DNA of 64,000 bases, from assembly GCA_946408825.1 (NCBI GenBank), contig CAMJTU010000003.1:124001-188000 (forward strand), given 5' to 3'. Every line of letters begins with the position of its first letter. The stretch's first letter is position 1. Source of the DNA: an uncultured Planctomycetaceae bacterium. Its GTDB lineage: Bacteria > Planctomycetota > Planctomycetia > Pirellulales > Thermoguttaceae. The position numbers were made by a program, and so were the translations under genes. Below are positions 1 through 8,899 of the stretch, piece after piece. The notes under the pieces are model-generated. The model searched no databases. It was not told where the DNA came from and saw only the letters and a program-made list of their open reading frames with translations.

Positions 1-1812
1 GCCGACGCCCGACTCGTCGAAGAAGCCTTCGTCCCCGAGGAGGACGGAAAATTGCGTTTTCCCCTCCTTCGTCTCCGACGCGGCGGGGCGCCGGAAGACG
101 TCGGGCGTTTGCGCGTGAAACGCGGCGTTGACGTCGGAGTCCCACGGCTCGTCGAGGCGGATTTGGTCGTACAGAGCGCGTTCTTCGTCGCCGAGATACG
201 GAAGGATCAGAACGCGCCAGCTATGTAGCGGCTTGCCGTTTTCATCGACGGTAAACGCGGGCGGGAGCGTTCCATGCTCCCGATAATACGCGACGAACGC
301 CGACGCAATCGTCGCCTCTTTGAGGGCGAGTTCGGAGAAGAAATAAACATCTTTTGCGACCTGCCATGAAGGGATCACATACCCATAGTTCGCAACCCAA
401 GATGCATGGATTCTCTCAGGCGACGTAAGCGCTAGGAAGAAACCTTTAAAACTCATGAACTCCCCAACGTCAAGATAGTCGTCAATCTCATCGTCGCTCA
501 TTTCCAACGTCGCGTCGTAAATCTCTTGAAAGAAACGAAGCGACTTCGCGTCGTCGATCGGCGGCGCGCAAAAAATAAGCCAATATAACGCCCTCTCCCA
601 GATCGAGTAGTTCCCTTCGCCGTAGAAGACGCTATCGCAACCGGCTAACTCGCGATATATAGGACGCCCGCGCCGACGCAACGTCAGATAATCGGCGTAA
701 CTCCCGTAGCCTCTGGCAAGTTTTTGTCCTCGGAGCGCAAGTTGAAAATATCGAGTCATTTGGTCGTCTTGGTAAAACGAGCGCCAGAGCGCGGCGACGC
801 GCGCGAGTTCTTCGGGCGTCGGCGGGACGTCGGGGTTCCCGTAAAGAGGGACGCGGAGCGCGCGGAACAGCCTTGCGGTTCCCATAAGACTCGAAGCAAA
901 ACCCGCATACCCGCTGTTAAGAAACGACCTTGCAAAAAGCGCGACCGTTTCGACGTCGTCGATCGCGCCGGAGATATCCCCGGAACCCACGCGATAACAG
1001 GCGCGCGCCAATATGATTTGGCAGAAACCGCAAATCCCATGCTCTGGGGAAAAACCCATGTAGAGGAAATTTCCCTCGGTTCCCTCCTGCTCGAGCGTCA
1101 AACATCCAAGTCGCGGCGAACGCGCCGCCAGAGCGAGCGTCTCGAAGAGGTCCGCGTTCTCGTCAAACCACCGCGCGGGGACGGGATACTCCTCCGCCGT
1201 CCACGGTTTCGAAGAGAGCGCAATGAGAACTTCGCTGTAGACAATCCCCTTCGCAGGTCGCTCCTCGTAGTTCTCCCAATAAGTAGGACCGCGAAATTCA
1301 GAGATGGAGTCGGAGTCGGGATCGAACTCAGGCTCCGGCTCGTCTCCTTTGAGTCCGTATTTCCCCAGATAGTCGCTAAGACCTAGGCGTCCCAGCGCGG
1401 GCGGTTTCGCGTTGGGGTCGAGCTTAAACTTCTCGCAAAGATACGTCCAATCTCCCTCGAACCATTCCTTTGACTCTTTGTTCGTCGGAAATTCTTCCCA
1501 AGGAACGCTTTTCGCAAGACGGTCGCGATCCAGCGCCAGCGGTCCGAACGTCTGAAGAATCAGCCGCCAGCCGTTCTCTTCGACGGGTTCAATCGCGTCG
1601 TTCTGCAACGCGTCGTACGCGAAATGATAGTCGACGACCTCGCCCGTCTTCGGGTTCGCCAGCCGCTCGAAGTCCGTCGTCTGAACCAACTTCATCGGCT
1701 TGTCGCGATAACAATAATACCCGACGAAGAGAACGACGACGGCTAGAAGAATCGCAAGACGTTTGCGGCGGCGCGACCAGAAGCGTCGGGGCGTCGCTTG
1801 GGGTTGCGTCAT
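1..1812 (-). CDS. DUF1559-type membrane-anchored protein, paralog 1 (partial at window edge)
   Basis: Open without a stop from an ATG at 1812 to the window edge (604 codons); the C-terminus lies outside. GAGG is placed 6 nt before the ATG. Residues about 10-30 form one membrane segment after an Arg-rich start, followed by the family's YRDKP motif. A 400-residue uncharacterised, Trp-rich helical part follows, then the C-terminal DUF1559-like part with HSWRVLILPYLGD and SVLLGDEGFFDESGVG, where the window cuts it. It is the last gene of a same-strand array of six paralogs. Typical planctomycete DUF1559 proteins start with a prepilin motif; that is absent here, so the family name covers only the C-terminal part. 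Function unknown; probably exposed outside the cytoplasmic membrane. Confidence 0.8.
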   Translation of the reverse strand, partial: MTQPQATPRRFWSRRRKRLAILLAVVVLFVGYYCYRDKPMKLVQTTDFERLANPKTGEVVDYHFAYDALQNDAIEPVEENGWRLILQTFGPLALDRDRLAKSVPWEEFPTNKESKEWFEGDWTYLCEKFKLDPNAKPPALGRLGLSDYLGKYGLKGDEPEPEFDPDSDSISEFRGPTYWENYEERPAKGIVYSEVLIALSSKPWTAEEYPVPARWFDENADLFETLALAARSPRLGCLTLEQEGTEGNFLYMGFSPEHGICGFCQIILARACYRVGSGDISGAIDDVETVALFARSFLNSGYAGFASSLMGTARLFRALRVPLYGNPDVPPTPEELARVAALWRSFYQDDQMTRYFQLALRGQKLARGYGSYADYLTLRRRGRPIYRELAGCDSVFYGEGNYSIWERALYWLIFCAPPIDDAKSLRFFQEIYDATLEMSDDEIDDYLDVGEFMSFKGFFLALTSPERIHASWVANYGYVIPSWQVAKDVYFFSELALKEATIASAFVAYYREHGTLPPAFTVDENGKPLHSWRVLILPYLGDEERALYDQIRLDEPWDSDVNAAFHAQTPDVFRRPAASETKEGKTQFSVLLGDEGFFDESGVG

Positions 1813-1879
1813 GACAAACCTCGAATCAAAAGACGCGCTAGCGCCGTCTGTCGTTCGCTAGCGCGCCGCGCCAAACATT

Positions 1880-4339
1880 TCAAGGGGCGACGTCGGCGCC
1901 CTCGGGCTCAACCGTCTCGGCGGGTTCCTCGACGGCGGCGGGCTCTTCGTTAGGAGCCGCTTCGCTCGACGTCTCGGCGGGTTCCTCGACGGCGGCGAAC
2001 TCTTCGCTGGGCGCCGCTTCGCTCGGCGCCTCGGCGGGTTCCTCGACGGCGGCGGGCTCTTCGTTAGGCGCCGTTTCGTCGGGAGTTGCGACCTCGTCGG
2101 TCTCGCTTTCGTCGGTCTCGTCGTCGAGAAGCGCCTCGGCAGGCTTGCTCTTCGGCGGCTCCGGCGTTCCTTGCAGCCACGATTCTAATTCGTCGGGCGA
2201 CGAGGTTTCGGAAATGAAGCGCGAGCCTCCGTTGTACGGGACGACGTTTATACCGCCCGAGTGGGGGACTTTTCCGAAGAACTTCCGGACGCCCGAAACG
2301 TCGTAGGGGACGCCGTTGGCGTCGACGATATACGTCTCGGGCGGGTTCTCGGGATCGGGAACCGGACGGGTATGATCGACGAGATAGTCGGCGATTTTAA
2401 GCTCCGCGTCGGGCTGCATCCAGCAGACGGGGTCGGGACGTTCGACGACGAGGAGCTGTCGCGCGATTTCGCGACCGGGGAGCGTCGCCATCGACGTCGG
2501 GTCTTTTCCGACGCCCGAGGCGTCGAAGAACCCGTCGTCGCCGAGGAGGACGGAATATCGCGTCTCGCCCTCCTTCAGGTCGGTCGCCGACGGACAGCGG
2601 AAGACGTCGGGAATCTGCGCGTGAAACGCCACGTTATGTTCGGAATCCCACGGCTCGTCGAGCGCGATTTGCCCGTAGAGCGCCTTCGCGTCGTCCCCGA
2701 GGTACGGGAGGATCAGAACGCGCCAGCTGTGGAGCGGCTTGCCCGACGCGTCGAGGGTATACGCGGGCGGGAAGGTTCCGTGTTCCGCGCGATACGCCTG
2801 GAGCGCGAACATGATCGTCGTTTCTTTCGCGAGGCATTCCATTCGGGAGAGCGCTTCTTTCCCCGCTTCCATCGCGGGACCCCAAAGGGCTGCGGTCGTA
2901 GTGGCGAGCGTCTTTTCAGGCGCGGTCCAGAACCCGGCGAGCGTTCTCGCCATAGACTTATTCAGCGTTTCGTCGATCTCTTCGTTCGTTTGCTCGAGCA
3001 TAGACTCGTAGAGGTCCTGGAAGATACGGAGCGATTTCGCGTCGTTCATCGGCGGCGCGGCGACCAAAAGCCACTCGAGCGCGCGAACAAAGAAGGGTTG
3101 CGAGTCGCCGTCGAGTCCGTCGGGATCGAATATGATTTGACCGACCGAATTCCCTTTGCGGCGAAGCGTTAGAATATCGGCGTAGGCGGCGAAGCCAAAG
3201 CAGCGCGCTTCTCCTTTCTTCGCCGATTCGATATATCGCGCCATTTGACCGTCGCGATAGAAGGATTCCCAGAGTTCGACGAGCCTCGCGCGTTCTTCGT
3301 CCGTCGGCTGAACCGCCGCGTTCCCATACATGGGGACGCTGAACGCCATACCGAGCGACGCGACCCCGACGAGCGTCGCGATAAGGGTCGAATAGTCGCT
3401 CTCAAGGAGCGGTCGGGCAAAGCGCGTCATCGTCTCGACGTCGTCGATCGCGCCGGAAATATCGCCGGAGCCGACCCGGAGGTTCGCGCGCGCCATAAGA
3501 ATCCGCACAAAATCGCGCGTCCAGTCAAGCGTGGGAAAGTGCGTTCCGACAAAGGTCCCCTTCTCCACGTCGGGAACGATCGTCCAGCATATGAGCTTTG
3601 GCATACGCGCCGCTTGCGAAAGCGCGTCGATTACGTCCGCGTTCTCCTCAAACCACCGCGCCGCGACGGGATACTCCTCCGCCGTCCACGGTTTCTGCCG
3701 CAGCGTCGACGCCGCTTCGATCTTATCGACTCGCGCGGGATGCTCCTCGAAGTTCTCCCAATAGGTTCTGAATAAAACGGGAAGTCCAGTCTCAGAATCG
3801 ACTTGCGGCTCCCCTTCGGACGCGTCGACCGGGTCCGGCTCGTTCCCCACGAGACCGTGTTTCGCGAGGTAACTTTCAAGACTCAGCCGTCCCAACGCCG
3901 TCGGACGCGCGTGGGGATCGAGCTTAAATTTTTCGCACAAAACCGTCCATTCTTCCTCGAACCATTTCTTGGACTCCTCATTCGTCGGAAACTCTTCCCA
4001 AGGAATCGTCTCCGCAAAATGGCGGCGACCGAGCGCAATGGGGCCGAGCGTTTGAAAGATCGCGCGCCATCCGTTCTCTTCGACGGGCGCGATCGCCTCC
4101 TCCTGCAGCGCGTTGTACGCGTAGCGATAATCGACGACCTCGCCCGTCTTCGGATCCGCCTTCCGGTCGATCTCGGTCGTCTGCACGAGTTTGAGCGGCT
4201 TGTCGCGATAGCAATAATACCCGACGCCGACGGCGACGAGTCCTAAAAGAACGGTAAGAAACTTCCTGCGGCGCGACCAACCGCGCTTCGGGGTCGTCTG
4301 TTCGGAGGAATCCGACGGCAAATTCTCTTGTTCTGACAT
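1880..4339 (-). CDS. DUF1559-type membrane-anchored protein, paralog 2
   Basis: 819 residues, ATG preceded by AAGGAG at a 6-nt distance. Basic N-terminus, one membrane helix around residues 24-42 (LLGLVAVGVGYYCY), YRDKP motif, long helical middle region containing PWEEFPTN, then a DUF1559-like part around residues 500-720 (HGTFPPAYTLD, HSWRVLILPYLGD, DEPWDSEHN, FRCPSA). The tail after residue about 725 is an acidic Glu/Pro/Ala low-complexity region with recurring EEPAAVEEPAE units, longer than in most paralogs. The DUF1559 family is hugely expanded in Planctomycetes; its role is not settled. The GCAACTTGAG motif about 25 nt upstream of the start is shared with the leaders of paralogs 4 and 6. 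Confidence 0.85.
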   Translation of the reverse strand: MSEQENLPSDSSEQTTPKRGWSRRRKFLTVLLGLVAVGVGYYCYRDKPLKLVQTTEIDRKADPKTGEVVDYRYAYNALQEEAIAPVEENGWRAIFQTLGPIALGRRHFAETIPWEEFPTNEESKKWFEEEWTVLCEKFKLDPHARPTALGRLSLESYLAKHGLVGNEPDPVDASEGEPQVDSETGLPVLFRTYWENFEEHPARVDKIEAASTLRQKPWTAEEYPVAARWFEENADVIDALSQAARMPKLICWTIVPDVEKGTFVGTHFPTLDWTRDFVRILMARANLRVGSGDISGAIDDVETMTRFARPLLESDYSTLIATLVGVASLGMAFSVPMYGNAAVQPTDEERARLVELWESFYRDGQMARYIESAKKGEARCFGFAAYADILTLRRKGNSVGQIIFDPDGLDGDSQPFFVRALEWLLVAAPPMNDAKSLRIFQDLYESMLEQTNEEIDETLNKSMARTLAGFWTAPEKTLATTTAALWGPAMEAGKEALSRMECLAKETTIMFALQAYRAEHGTFPPAYTLDASGKPLHSWRVLILPYLGDDAKALYGQIALDEPWDSEHNVAFHAQIPDVFRCPSATDLKEGETRYSVLLGDDGFFDASGVGKDPTSMATLPGREIARQLLVVERPDPVCWMQPDAELKIADYLVDHTRPVPDPENPPETYIVDANGVPYDVSGVRKFFGKVPHSGGINVVPYNGGSRFISETSSPDELESWLQGTPEPPKSKPAEALLDDETDESETDEVATPDETAPNEEPAAVEEPAEAPSEAAPSEEFAAVEEPAETSSEAAPNEEPAAVEEPAETVEPEGADVAP

Positions 4340-4451
4340 TGGCGGCTCCTTGTAGGTTACTCAAGTTGCAAACATAAAACCTAACAGAAACCGGCGTTGC
4401 GTAAAAACTGCGCTCTTGGCAAAGGGCAGCGGACGGCGTAATTCAACTCTG

Positions 4452-4661
4452 TCAGATTTTCTTTCCTGTTGGATGACCAAGAGCGCTAATCCACTCTTCG
4501 ACAAGGTCGACGCTCACGTCGACGAAGTCTGCGATCGTTTCTGGTTTTATTCCCTTTTGGAAAAGACGCAACACGACGAATTGCTTCTCTTCCACCTTGC
4601 CTTCCATCTTGCCTGCGTTATAGATTGTCTTGCTTTCATGCTCTAGAATCGTTCCGCCCAT
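4452..4661 (-). CDS. Freestanding copy of the Rpn nuclease C-terminal domain
   Basis: 69 residues starting MGGTILEHESK and ending in a short HTH-like part (GIKPETIADFVDV). It is nearly identical to the C-terminal 74 residues of the Rpn gene at 4784-5776, differing mainly in its last 13 residues and in having two instead of four copies of a 12-bp Lys/Glu/Gly-coding repeat. The duplication starts at the ribosome site: AAGGAG at 4673-4678 stands 11 nt before the ATG, exactly as in the complete gene. In the Rpn family a short C-terminal product can inhibit the nuclease; this gene would make such a product alone. Whether it is expressed is unknown, since no separate promoter is obvious and it may be co-transcribed. 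Confidence 0.6.
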   Translation of the reverse strand: MGGTILEHESKTIYNAGKMEGKVEEKQFVVLRLFQKGIKPETIADFVDVSVDLVEEWISALGHPTGKKI

Positions 4662-4783
4662 AACAGAATCCACTCCTTATGATGAATGATGATTTTAGAG
4701 CAAAGAGAAGACCTCCGACTCGCAGTCCTGGCGGAAAAATCGTCGGATCAGGAAGTCGACAACCCCCGACGTCGGCAGATTCT

Positions 4784-5008
4784 CTATCTCGTCTCGTTGC
4801 CAAGAACACGAATCCACTCCTTGACAAGGGAGACGTTGACGTCGACGAAGTCTGCGATCGTTTCTGGTTTTATTCCCTTTTGGAAAAGACGCAACACGAC
4901 GAATTGCTTCTCTTCCATCTTGCCTTCCATCTTGCCTTCCACCTTGCCTTCCATCTTGCCTGCGTTATAGATTGTCTTGCTTTCATGTTCTAGAATCGTT
5001 CCGCCCAT
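4784..5008 (-). CDS. Putative in-frame short product within the Rpn gene (RpnS-like)
   Basis: Within the Rpn gene, AAAGGAG at 5020-5026 precedes an in-frame ATG at 5008 by 11 nt; translation from it gives a 74-residue protein (MGGTILEHESK...) equal to the C-terminal domain. The same ribosome site and ATG are preserved in the downstream freestanding duplicate. Gene-within-gene short forms that restrain the full-length nuclease are known in Rpn systems; expression here is inferred only. Confidence 0.5.
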   Translation of the reverse strand: MGGTILEHESKTIYNAGKMEGKVEGKMEGKMEEKQFVVLRLFQKGIKPETIADFVDVNVSLVKEWIRVLGNETR

Positions 5009-5776
5009 AACAGAATCCACTCCTTTCCTCACTCTTTCATATTTCTTAGCAATATTCTCGAGAACAAGCTTCGACATATCGACGATGCTTCTCATGTAGT
5101 AACATGAAAGCGCGCCTTCCGCAGTAGCCTGTTCAAGCCTTTCAAATATCTCGACGTATTCCTGCTTCAATTCCTCGAGTTTCGCGCTATCCGATTCGTA
5201 AACCTCAAACTCCGATTCATGGATGAAAATGTAAAACGGCAGGAGAAAGTAAAGTTTCTTCGCGAAGATACTTTCCCTGGAGTAGTTCTTCATTTTCATG
5301 ACCGGAATCCCAAACTGTACGTCTCCTCCCGGCGTGCGCATCAGAATTTTCATCTCGTCCGGAGTCTTGTTATTGCTTCGGAGAAAAAGGATCGCCGCGT
5401 TCGGAATCGAGACTTCCAAGACGTCTTCGACAATCTCGCCCTCGTCCAACGCAATCTGCGTGACGTATTCAAAGATTCGAATCAGCATGCTGGCGTCGGA
5501 GCGAGATTGACATTCAAACAGGTATCGATCCTCCGTCTCGCCTATGATCGAAAAGCTGCTGTCCGTGATCCGCTTGGCTTCATTCCCATCCTGTTGATTC
5601 ATGAAATGCTCGTTGGGATGGAAAACGATTTCTTCATTTCCGCTGTAATGTTTGCCAAAGACTTCGTTGATTACGGGGATCAGCAATTTCGCGCAGTCGT
5701 TGACCATCGTGCGAAACGCGTCGTCGTACGGGGTAGAAACGGCGGATTCTACGGCTATTCTCTCTCTGTCAATCAT
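4784..5776 (-). CDS. Rpn-family PD-(D/E)XK nuclease (recombination-promoting nuclease/putative transposase type)
   Basis: 330 residues. The N-terminal part (YDDAFRTMVNDCAKLLIPVINEVFG) and the central part (DRYLFECQSRSD, with the E-x-Q motif of the PD-(D/E)XK core) match the Rpn/PDDEXK_2 families; the C-terminus has a Lys/Glu/Gly repeat and a short HTH-like segment. An upstream ATG at 5815 lies too close to a good promoter (-10 at 5828-5833) to be usable; ATG 5776 has AAGGAGG at 5786-5792, 9 nt upstream, and is chosen. An internal in-frame start with its own ribosome site occurs at codon 257. The gene interrupts the DUF1559-type array. Rpn proteins cut DNA and are linked to recombination and phage defence. 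Confidence 0.85.
   Translation of the reverse strand: MIDRERIAVESAVSTPYDDAFRTMVNDCAKLLIPVINEVFGKHYSGNEEIVFHPNEHFMNQQDGNEAKRITDSSFSIIGETEDRYLFECQSRSDASMLIRIFEYVTQIALDEGEIVEDVLEVSIPNAAILFLRSNNKTPDEMKILMRTPGGDVQFGIPVMKMKNYSRESIFAKKLYFLLPFYIFIHESEFEVYESDSAKLEELKQEYVEIFERLEQATAEGALSCYYMRSIVDMSKLVLENIAKKYERVRKGVDSVMGGTILEHESKTIYNAGKMEGKVEGKMEGKMEEKQFVVLRLFQKGIKPETIADFVDVNVSLVKEWIRVLGNETR
4913..4960 (-). repeat. 12-bp coding minisatellite in Rpn C-terminal region
   Basis: Four tandem units of TTCCATCTTGCC (plus strand; the third has CACC) encode alternating GKMEGKVE-type residues. The downstream duplicate has only two units (4590-4613), so the copy number changed after duplication without breaking the frame. 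Confidence 0.85.
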
Positions 5777-5827
5777 CTGCAACCGCCTCCTTCCAAGACC
5801 TTTAACGCCAGTCATCGTCTTGAATGC

Positions 5828-5856
5828 ATTGTAAAAGCCAAGGTCTTAAAAGTCAA
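5828..5856 (-). promoter_or_regulatory. Sigma70-type promoter of the Rpn gene
   Basis: On the minus strand TTGACT (5856-5851), a 17-nt spacer and TACAAT (5833-5828). It fixes the Rpn start at 5776 rather than 5815, which would sit at about the transcription start. Confidence 0.7.
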
Positions 5857-6059
5857 GAGAATCAATATTTCTCAAATTACAAATCCTTCGTCTTTTCCTG
5901 CGGCAAAAGAATTTGCAAGTCGAGCGCAGCGTCGATTGATTGTATCGCCGTCACGAGCTTCGCGGGGCTAATCATTCAACGCCTTTTTCCAGCGATCAGA
6001 CGTCCTCGACTCCAATCGAAACGCGACGGAGCCGGGGACGTTTCGTGCAAATCGCCGTC

Positions 6060-6646
6060 TCAAAGGGCGGATTCCCCGTCTTCGATCGCGTCCGGCGCGG
6101 GTTCTTCGACGGCGGGCGACTCTTCGCCAGGCGCGACGGCTTCCTCCGTTTCCAACTCGTCTTCGTCTGGTTCGTCAAGGAGAAGCCCTTCTGCGTCGCG
6201 TTCTTCCGATTTCGGCGGTTCTGGAAGCCCTTGAAGACGCAATTCAAACTCGTCGGGCAAGACAGTCGCCGAAAGAAAGACCGTCGCGGCGTCAAATCGC
6301 GCGTCATTGACGCCGCCTGAATGTTGCACGTTGGCGAAGAAATTTTTGACGCATGAGTCGGAATGGAAATAGCCGTCGGCGTCGAGGTAGAAACCGTCGT
6401 CGGTCGAAACGTTTTCGGACAGGATCTCGGAGTCGGAGTCCACGCGGGCGGCGAGGAAGTCGGCGATTTTAAGTTCCGCGTCGGGCGTCGTCCAGCAGAC
6501 GGGGTCGGCGCGTTCGACGAGGAGGAACTGGCGCGATCTCGCGACCGGGGAGCGTCGCCGTTTCCTTCGGGTCTTTGCCGACGGACAGCGGTAGACGTCG
6601 AGAATCTGAGAACGGAGCGCCGCGTTACGATTTCGGGACGCGTCTC
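6060..6646 (-). pseudogene. Decayed C-terminal fragment of a DUF1559-type paralog
   Basis: Directly after the stop of the gene at 6647-8806, the minus strand still encodes remains of the family's C-terminal part: VYRCPSAK, then LPGREIA, then in another frame QFLLVERADPVCW and PDAELKIADF, ending with the acidic tail and a stop at 6060. The stretch normally holding SVLLGDDGFF is deleted and about two bases are missing after GREIA, so the frame is broken. No N-terminal part exists. The fragment is closest by eye to paralog 2 (shared LPGREIARQ). A 127-codon piece (6060-6443) remains open but has no sign of its own start. Confidence 0.75.
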
Positions 6647-8806
6647 CTAGACGGGATCGGCGTCCGATTCCGCGTCCGCTTCGGGTTCCGCCGGCGCGTC
6701 GGACGGCTCTGTCTCGTCTATCGTCTCGACGGGAACGGGGAGTCCGCGCAGCAGCGCTTCGAGTTCGGCGTCGGTCGTCGTTTCCGAGATAAAACGGGTC
6801 GCGCCGCCGACCGTAGAGTAATTCATCCCGCCGGGATGACGGCGTTTGTCGCAGACGAAGAATTTTCTCACGTCCGTTTTGCCGTCGGCGGTAAAGTCGG
6901 CGATCTTAAGCTCCGCGTCGGGCTGCATCCAGCATACGGGCGTTTCGCGCTCGACGAGGAGCGGCTGAGACCACGCGTCGCGATCGGCGCTTTTCACGCG
7001 CTCTTTGAAGTCCTTGCCGACGCCTGATTCGTCGAAGAATCCCTCGTCGCCGAGGAGGACGGAATAGCTCGTTTCGTCCTCTTTCAGCTCTTTCACGGAG
7101 GGACAGCGAAAAACGTCGGGCGTCTGCGCGTGGAACGTCGCGTTGGAGTCGGAGTTCCACGGTTCGTCGAGGCGAATTTGGTCGTAGAGCGCCTTCGCGT
7201 CGTCCCCCAGATACGGGAGGATCAGGACGCGCCAGCTGTGTAGCGGTCTGCCCGACGCGTCGACGGAAAACGCGGGAGGAAGCGTTCCATGATCGAGATA
7301 GTACGCCATGAACGCCGTCGCAATCGCCGATTCCTTGAGAACGCATTCCGTTCGACGAAAGGCCTCTTGAGCGGCGCCAAGCGCGGGAAGGAGCAGCCTC
7401 GCGGCATAAAACGCAATCGTCTTTTCCGGCGCCGACTTCAACGCCTCCGAACGACCGAAACGACGTAATTCGCTTTCAACCGCCTGAGCATGGTCTTCGT
7501 CGAGCGCTATTTCATCGTAAAGGCGTTCAAAAATTTGAAAAACTTTCGCGTCGTTGACGGGAAGCGCAGAAAAATGAACGCACATGAGCGCTCCGTCGAG
7601 GGGATTATCCGGCTTTAACTCAAACGCCAGACCGTCGTAAGACTTCCAAACAGGGAAGCACGACCGTCGCGCCGTCATAAAGTCGGTCAATACGGGGAGC
7701 GTAAAGGCTCGTTTTTCACCGAGATACGCGCTTTGGGCGTATCGTCGCATCCGCCCGTCGCGCCAGAGCGGCGCGCGGAAATTCGCAAGGCGCGCAAGAT
7801 CCTCGGGAGACGGCGCGACGTCGGGATTTTCAAAAATCGGCGCGGCGGACGCGATTCCCAGCAGCGCGATTCCGACAAGCCTTTCCACGAGCGTACGACA
7901 ATCCGTCTCTAAATAAGCGCGTCCAATAAGCGTTATCGTCTCCACGTCGTCGATCGCGCCGGAAATATCGCCCTCGCCTACGCGATAATAGACGCGAACG
8001 TTGAGAAGTCGCGCAAATTCCCTCACGCTCTGGAGGTCGGGAAACGACGTGCCAAGCGCCCCGCCCCTGTCAAGGTCCGGCATAAAACGCCAAACGCCAA
8101 AACGCGGGGAACGCGCCGCTCGCGCAAGGAGGTCGAAGAAGTCCGCGTTCTCCTCGAACCACTTCGCCGCGTTCGGGAATTCCTTCGCCGTCCACGGTTT
8201 CTCCGTGAGAATCTTGAGCGCTAGGAGCTGATTCGTCTTTGCGGGCCGTTCTTCAAAGTTTTCGCGATACGTCCCGAACTCGTTATTCTCGGGATCAGGT
8301 TCCGGCTCGTTTCCCGTTAGACCGTATTTGCCAAGATAGTTCCAGAGGTCTAGACGGTCGAACATCGTCGGGCGTTCGAGAGGGTCGAGTTTGAATTTCT
8401 CGCAGAGGGGAATCCATTCGTTCTCAAACCACGATTTCGACTCCGCGTTCGTCGGAAACTCTTCCCAAGGAACCGTCGCGGCAAGACGGTATTGTTGCAA
8501 CGCTTTAGGACCGAGCGCTTGGAGAAGTAATCGATAGCCGTTCTCTTCCGCAGGACCGTACGAATTGTCCTGCGTCGCGTTAAACGCAAATCGATAATCG
8601 ACGACTTCGCCCGTCTTCGGATCCGCCCGCCGATCGATTTCCGTCGTCTGCACGAGTTTGAGCGGTTTGTCGCGATAGCAATAATATCCGGCGCCGACGG
8701 CGACGAGTCCTAAGAGAAACGCAAAAACCTTCTTGCGACGCGTCCAGAAACGCTTGGAAGTCGGTTGTTCGGATGATTCCGACGTCTTTTTTTCATTTCC
8801 AGCCAT
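6647..8806 (-). CDS. DUF1559-type membrane-anchored protein, paralog 3
   Basis: 719 residues. Same architecture as its neighbours: charged N-terminus, one membrane helix (FAFLLGLVAVGAGYYCY) near residues 28-46, YRDKP, PWEEFPTN at about residue 113, and a C-terminal DUF1559-like part with HSWRVLILPYLGD, DEPWNSDSN, FRCPSV and SVLLGDEGFFDESGVG. The acidic tail is short (about 25 residues). Residues 40-60 (TTEIDRRADPKTGEVVDYR) are almost identical to paralog 2, pointing to recent duplication or conversion at the 5' end. Start ATG 8806 has GGAG 8 nt upstream. Function unknown. Confidence 0.85.
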   Translation of the reverse strand: MAGNEKKTSESSEQPTSKRFWTRRKKVFAFLLGLVAVGAGYYCYRDKPLKLVQTTEIDRRADPKTGEVVDYRFAFNATQDNSYGPAEENGYRLLLQALGPKALQQYRLAATVPWEEFPTNAESKSWFENEWIPLCEKFKLDPLERPTMFDRLDLWNYLGKYGLTGNEPEPDPENNEFGTYRENFEERPAKTNQLLALKILTEKPWTAKEFPNAAKWFEENADFFDLLARAARSPRFGVWRFMPDLDRGGALGTSFPDLQSVREFARLLNVRVYYRVGEGDISGAIDDVETITLIGRAYLETDCRTLVERLVGIALLGIASAAPIFENPDVAPSPEDLARLANFRAPLWRDGRMRRYAQSAYLGEKRAFTLPVLTDFMTARRSCFPVWKSYDGLAFELKPDNPLDGALMCVHFSALPVNDAKVFQIFERLYDEIALDEDHAQAVESELRRFGRSEALKSAPEKTIAFYAARLLLPALGAAQEAFRRTECVLKESAIATAFMAYYLDHGTLPPAFSVDASGRPLHSWRVLILPYLGDDAKALYDQIRLDEPWNSDSNATFHAQTPDVFRCPSVKELKEDETSYSVLLGDEGFFDESGVGKDFKERVKSADRDAWSQPLLVERETPVCWMQPDAELKIADFTADGKTDVRKFFVCDKRRHPGGMNYSTVGGATRFISETTTDAELEALLRGLPVPVETIDETEPSDAPAEPEADAESDADPV

Positions 8807-8899
8807 AGCAGAACTCCAAATATCGAAGGCGTTACAGTGAAAAAGCGCCCCGTCGCGACGCGCGGCGGGGCGAAAGGAATCAGCCTCGAGGCAAGCGGC

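Noticed and set aside
4913..4960. Short tandem repeat as a possible CRISPR-like array
   Set aside because: 12-bp units without spacers, in frame inside a coding region.
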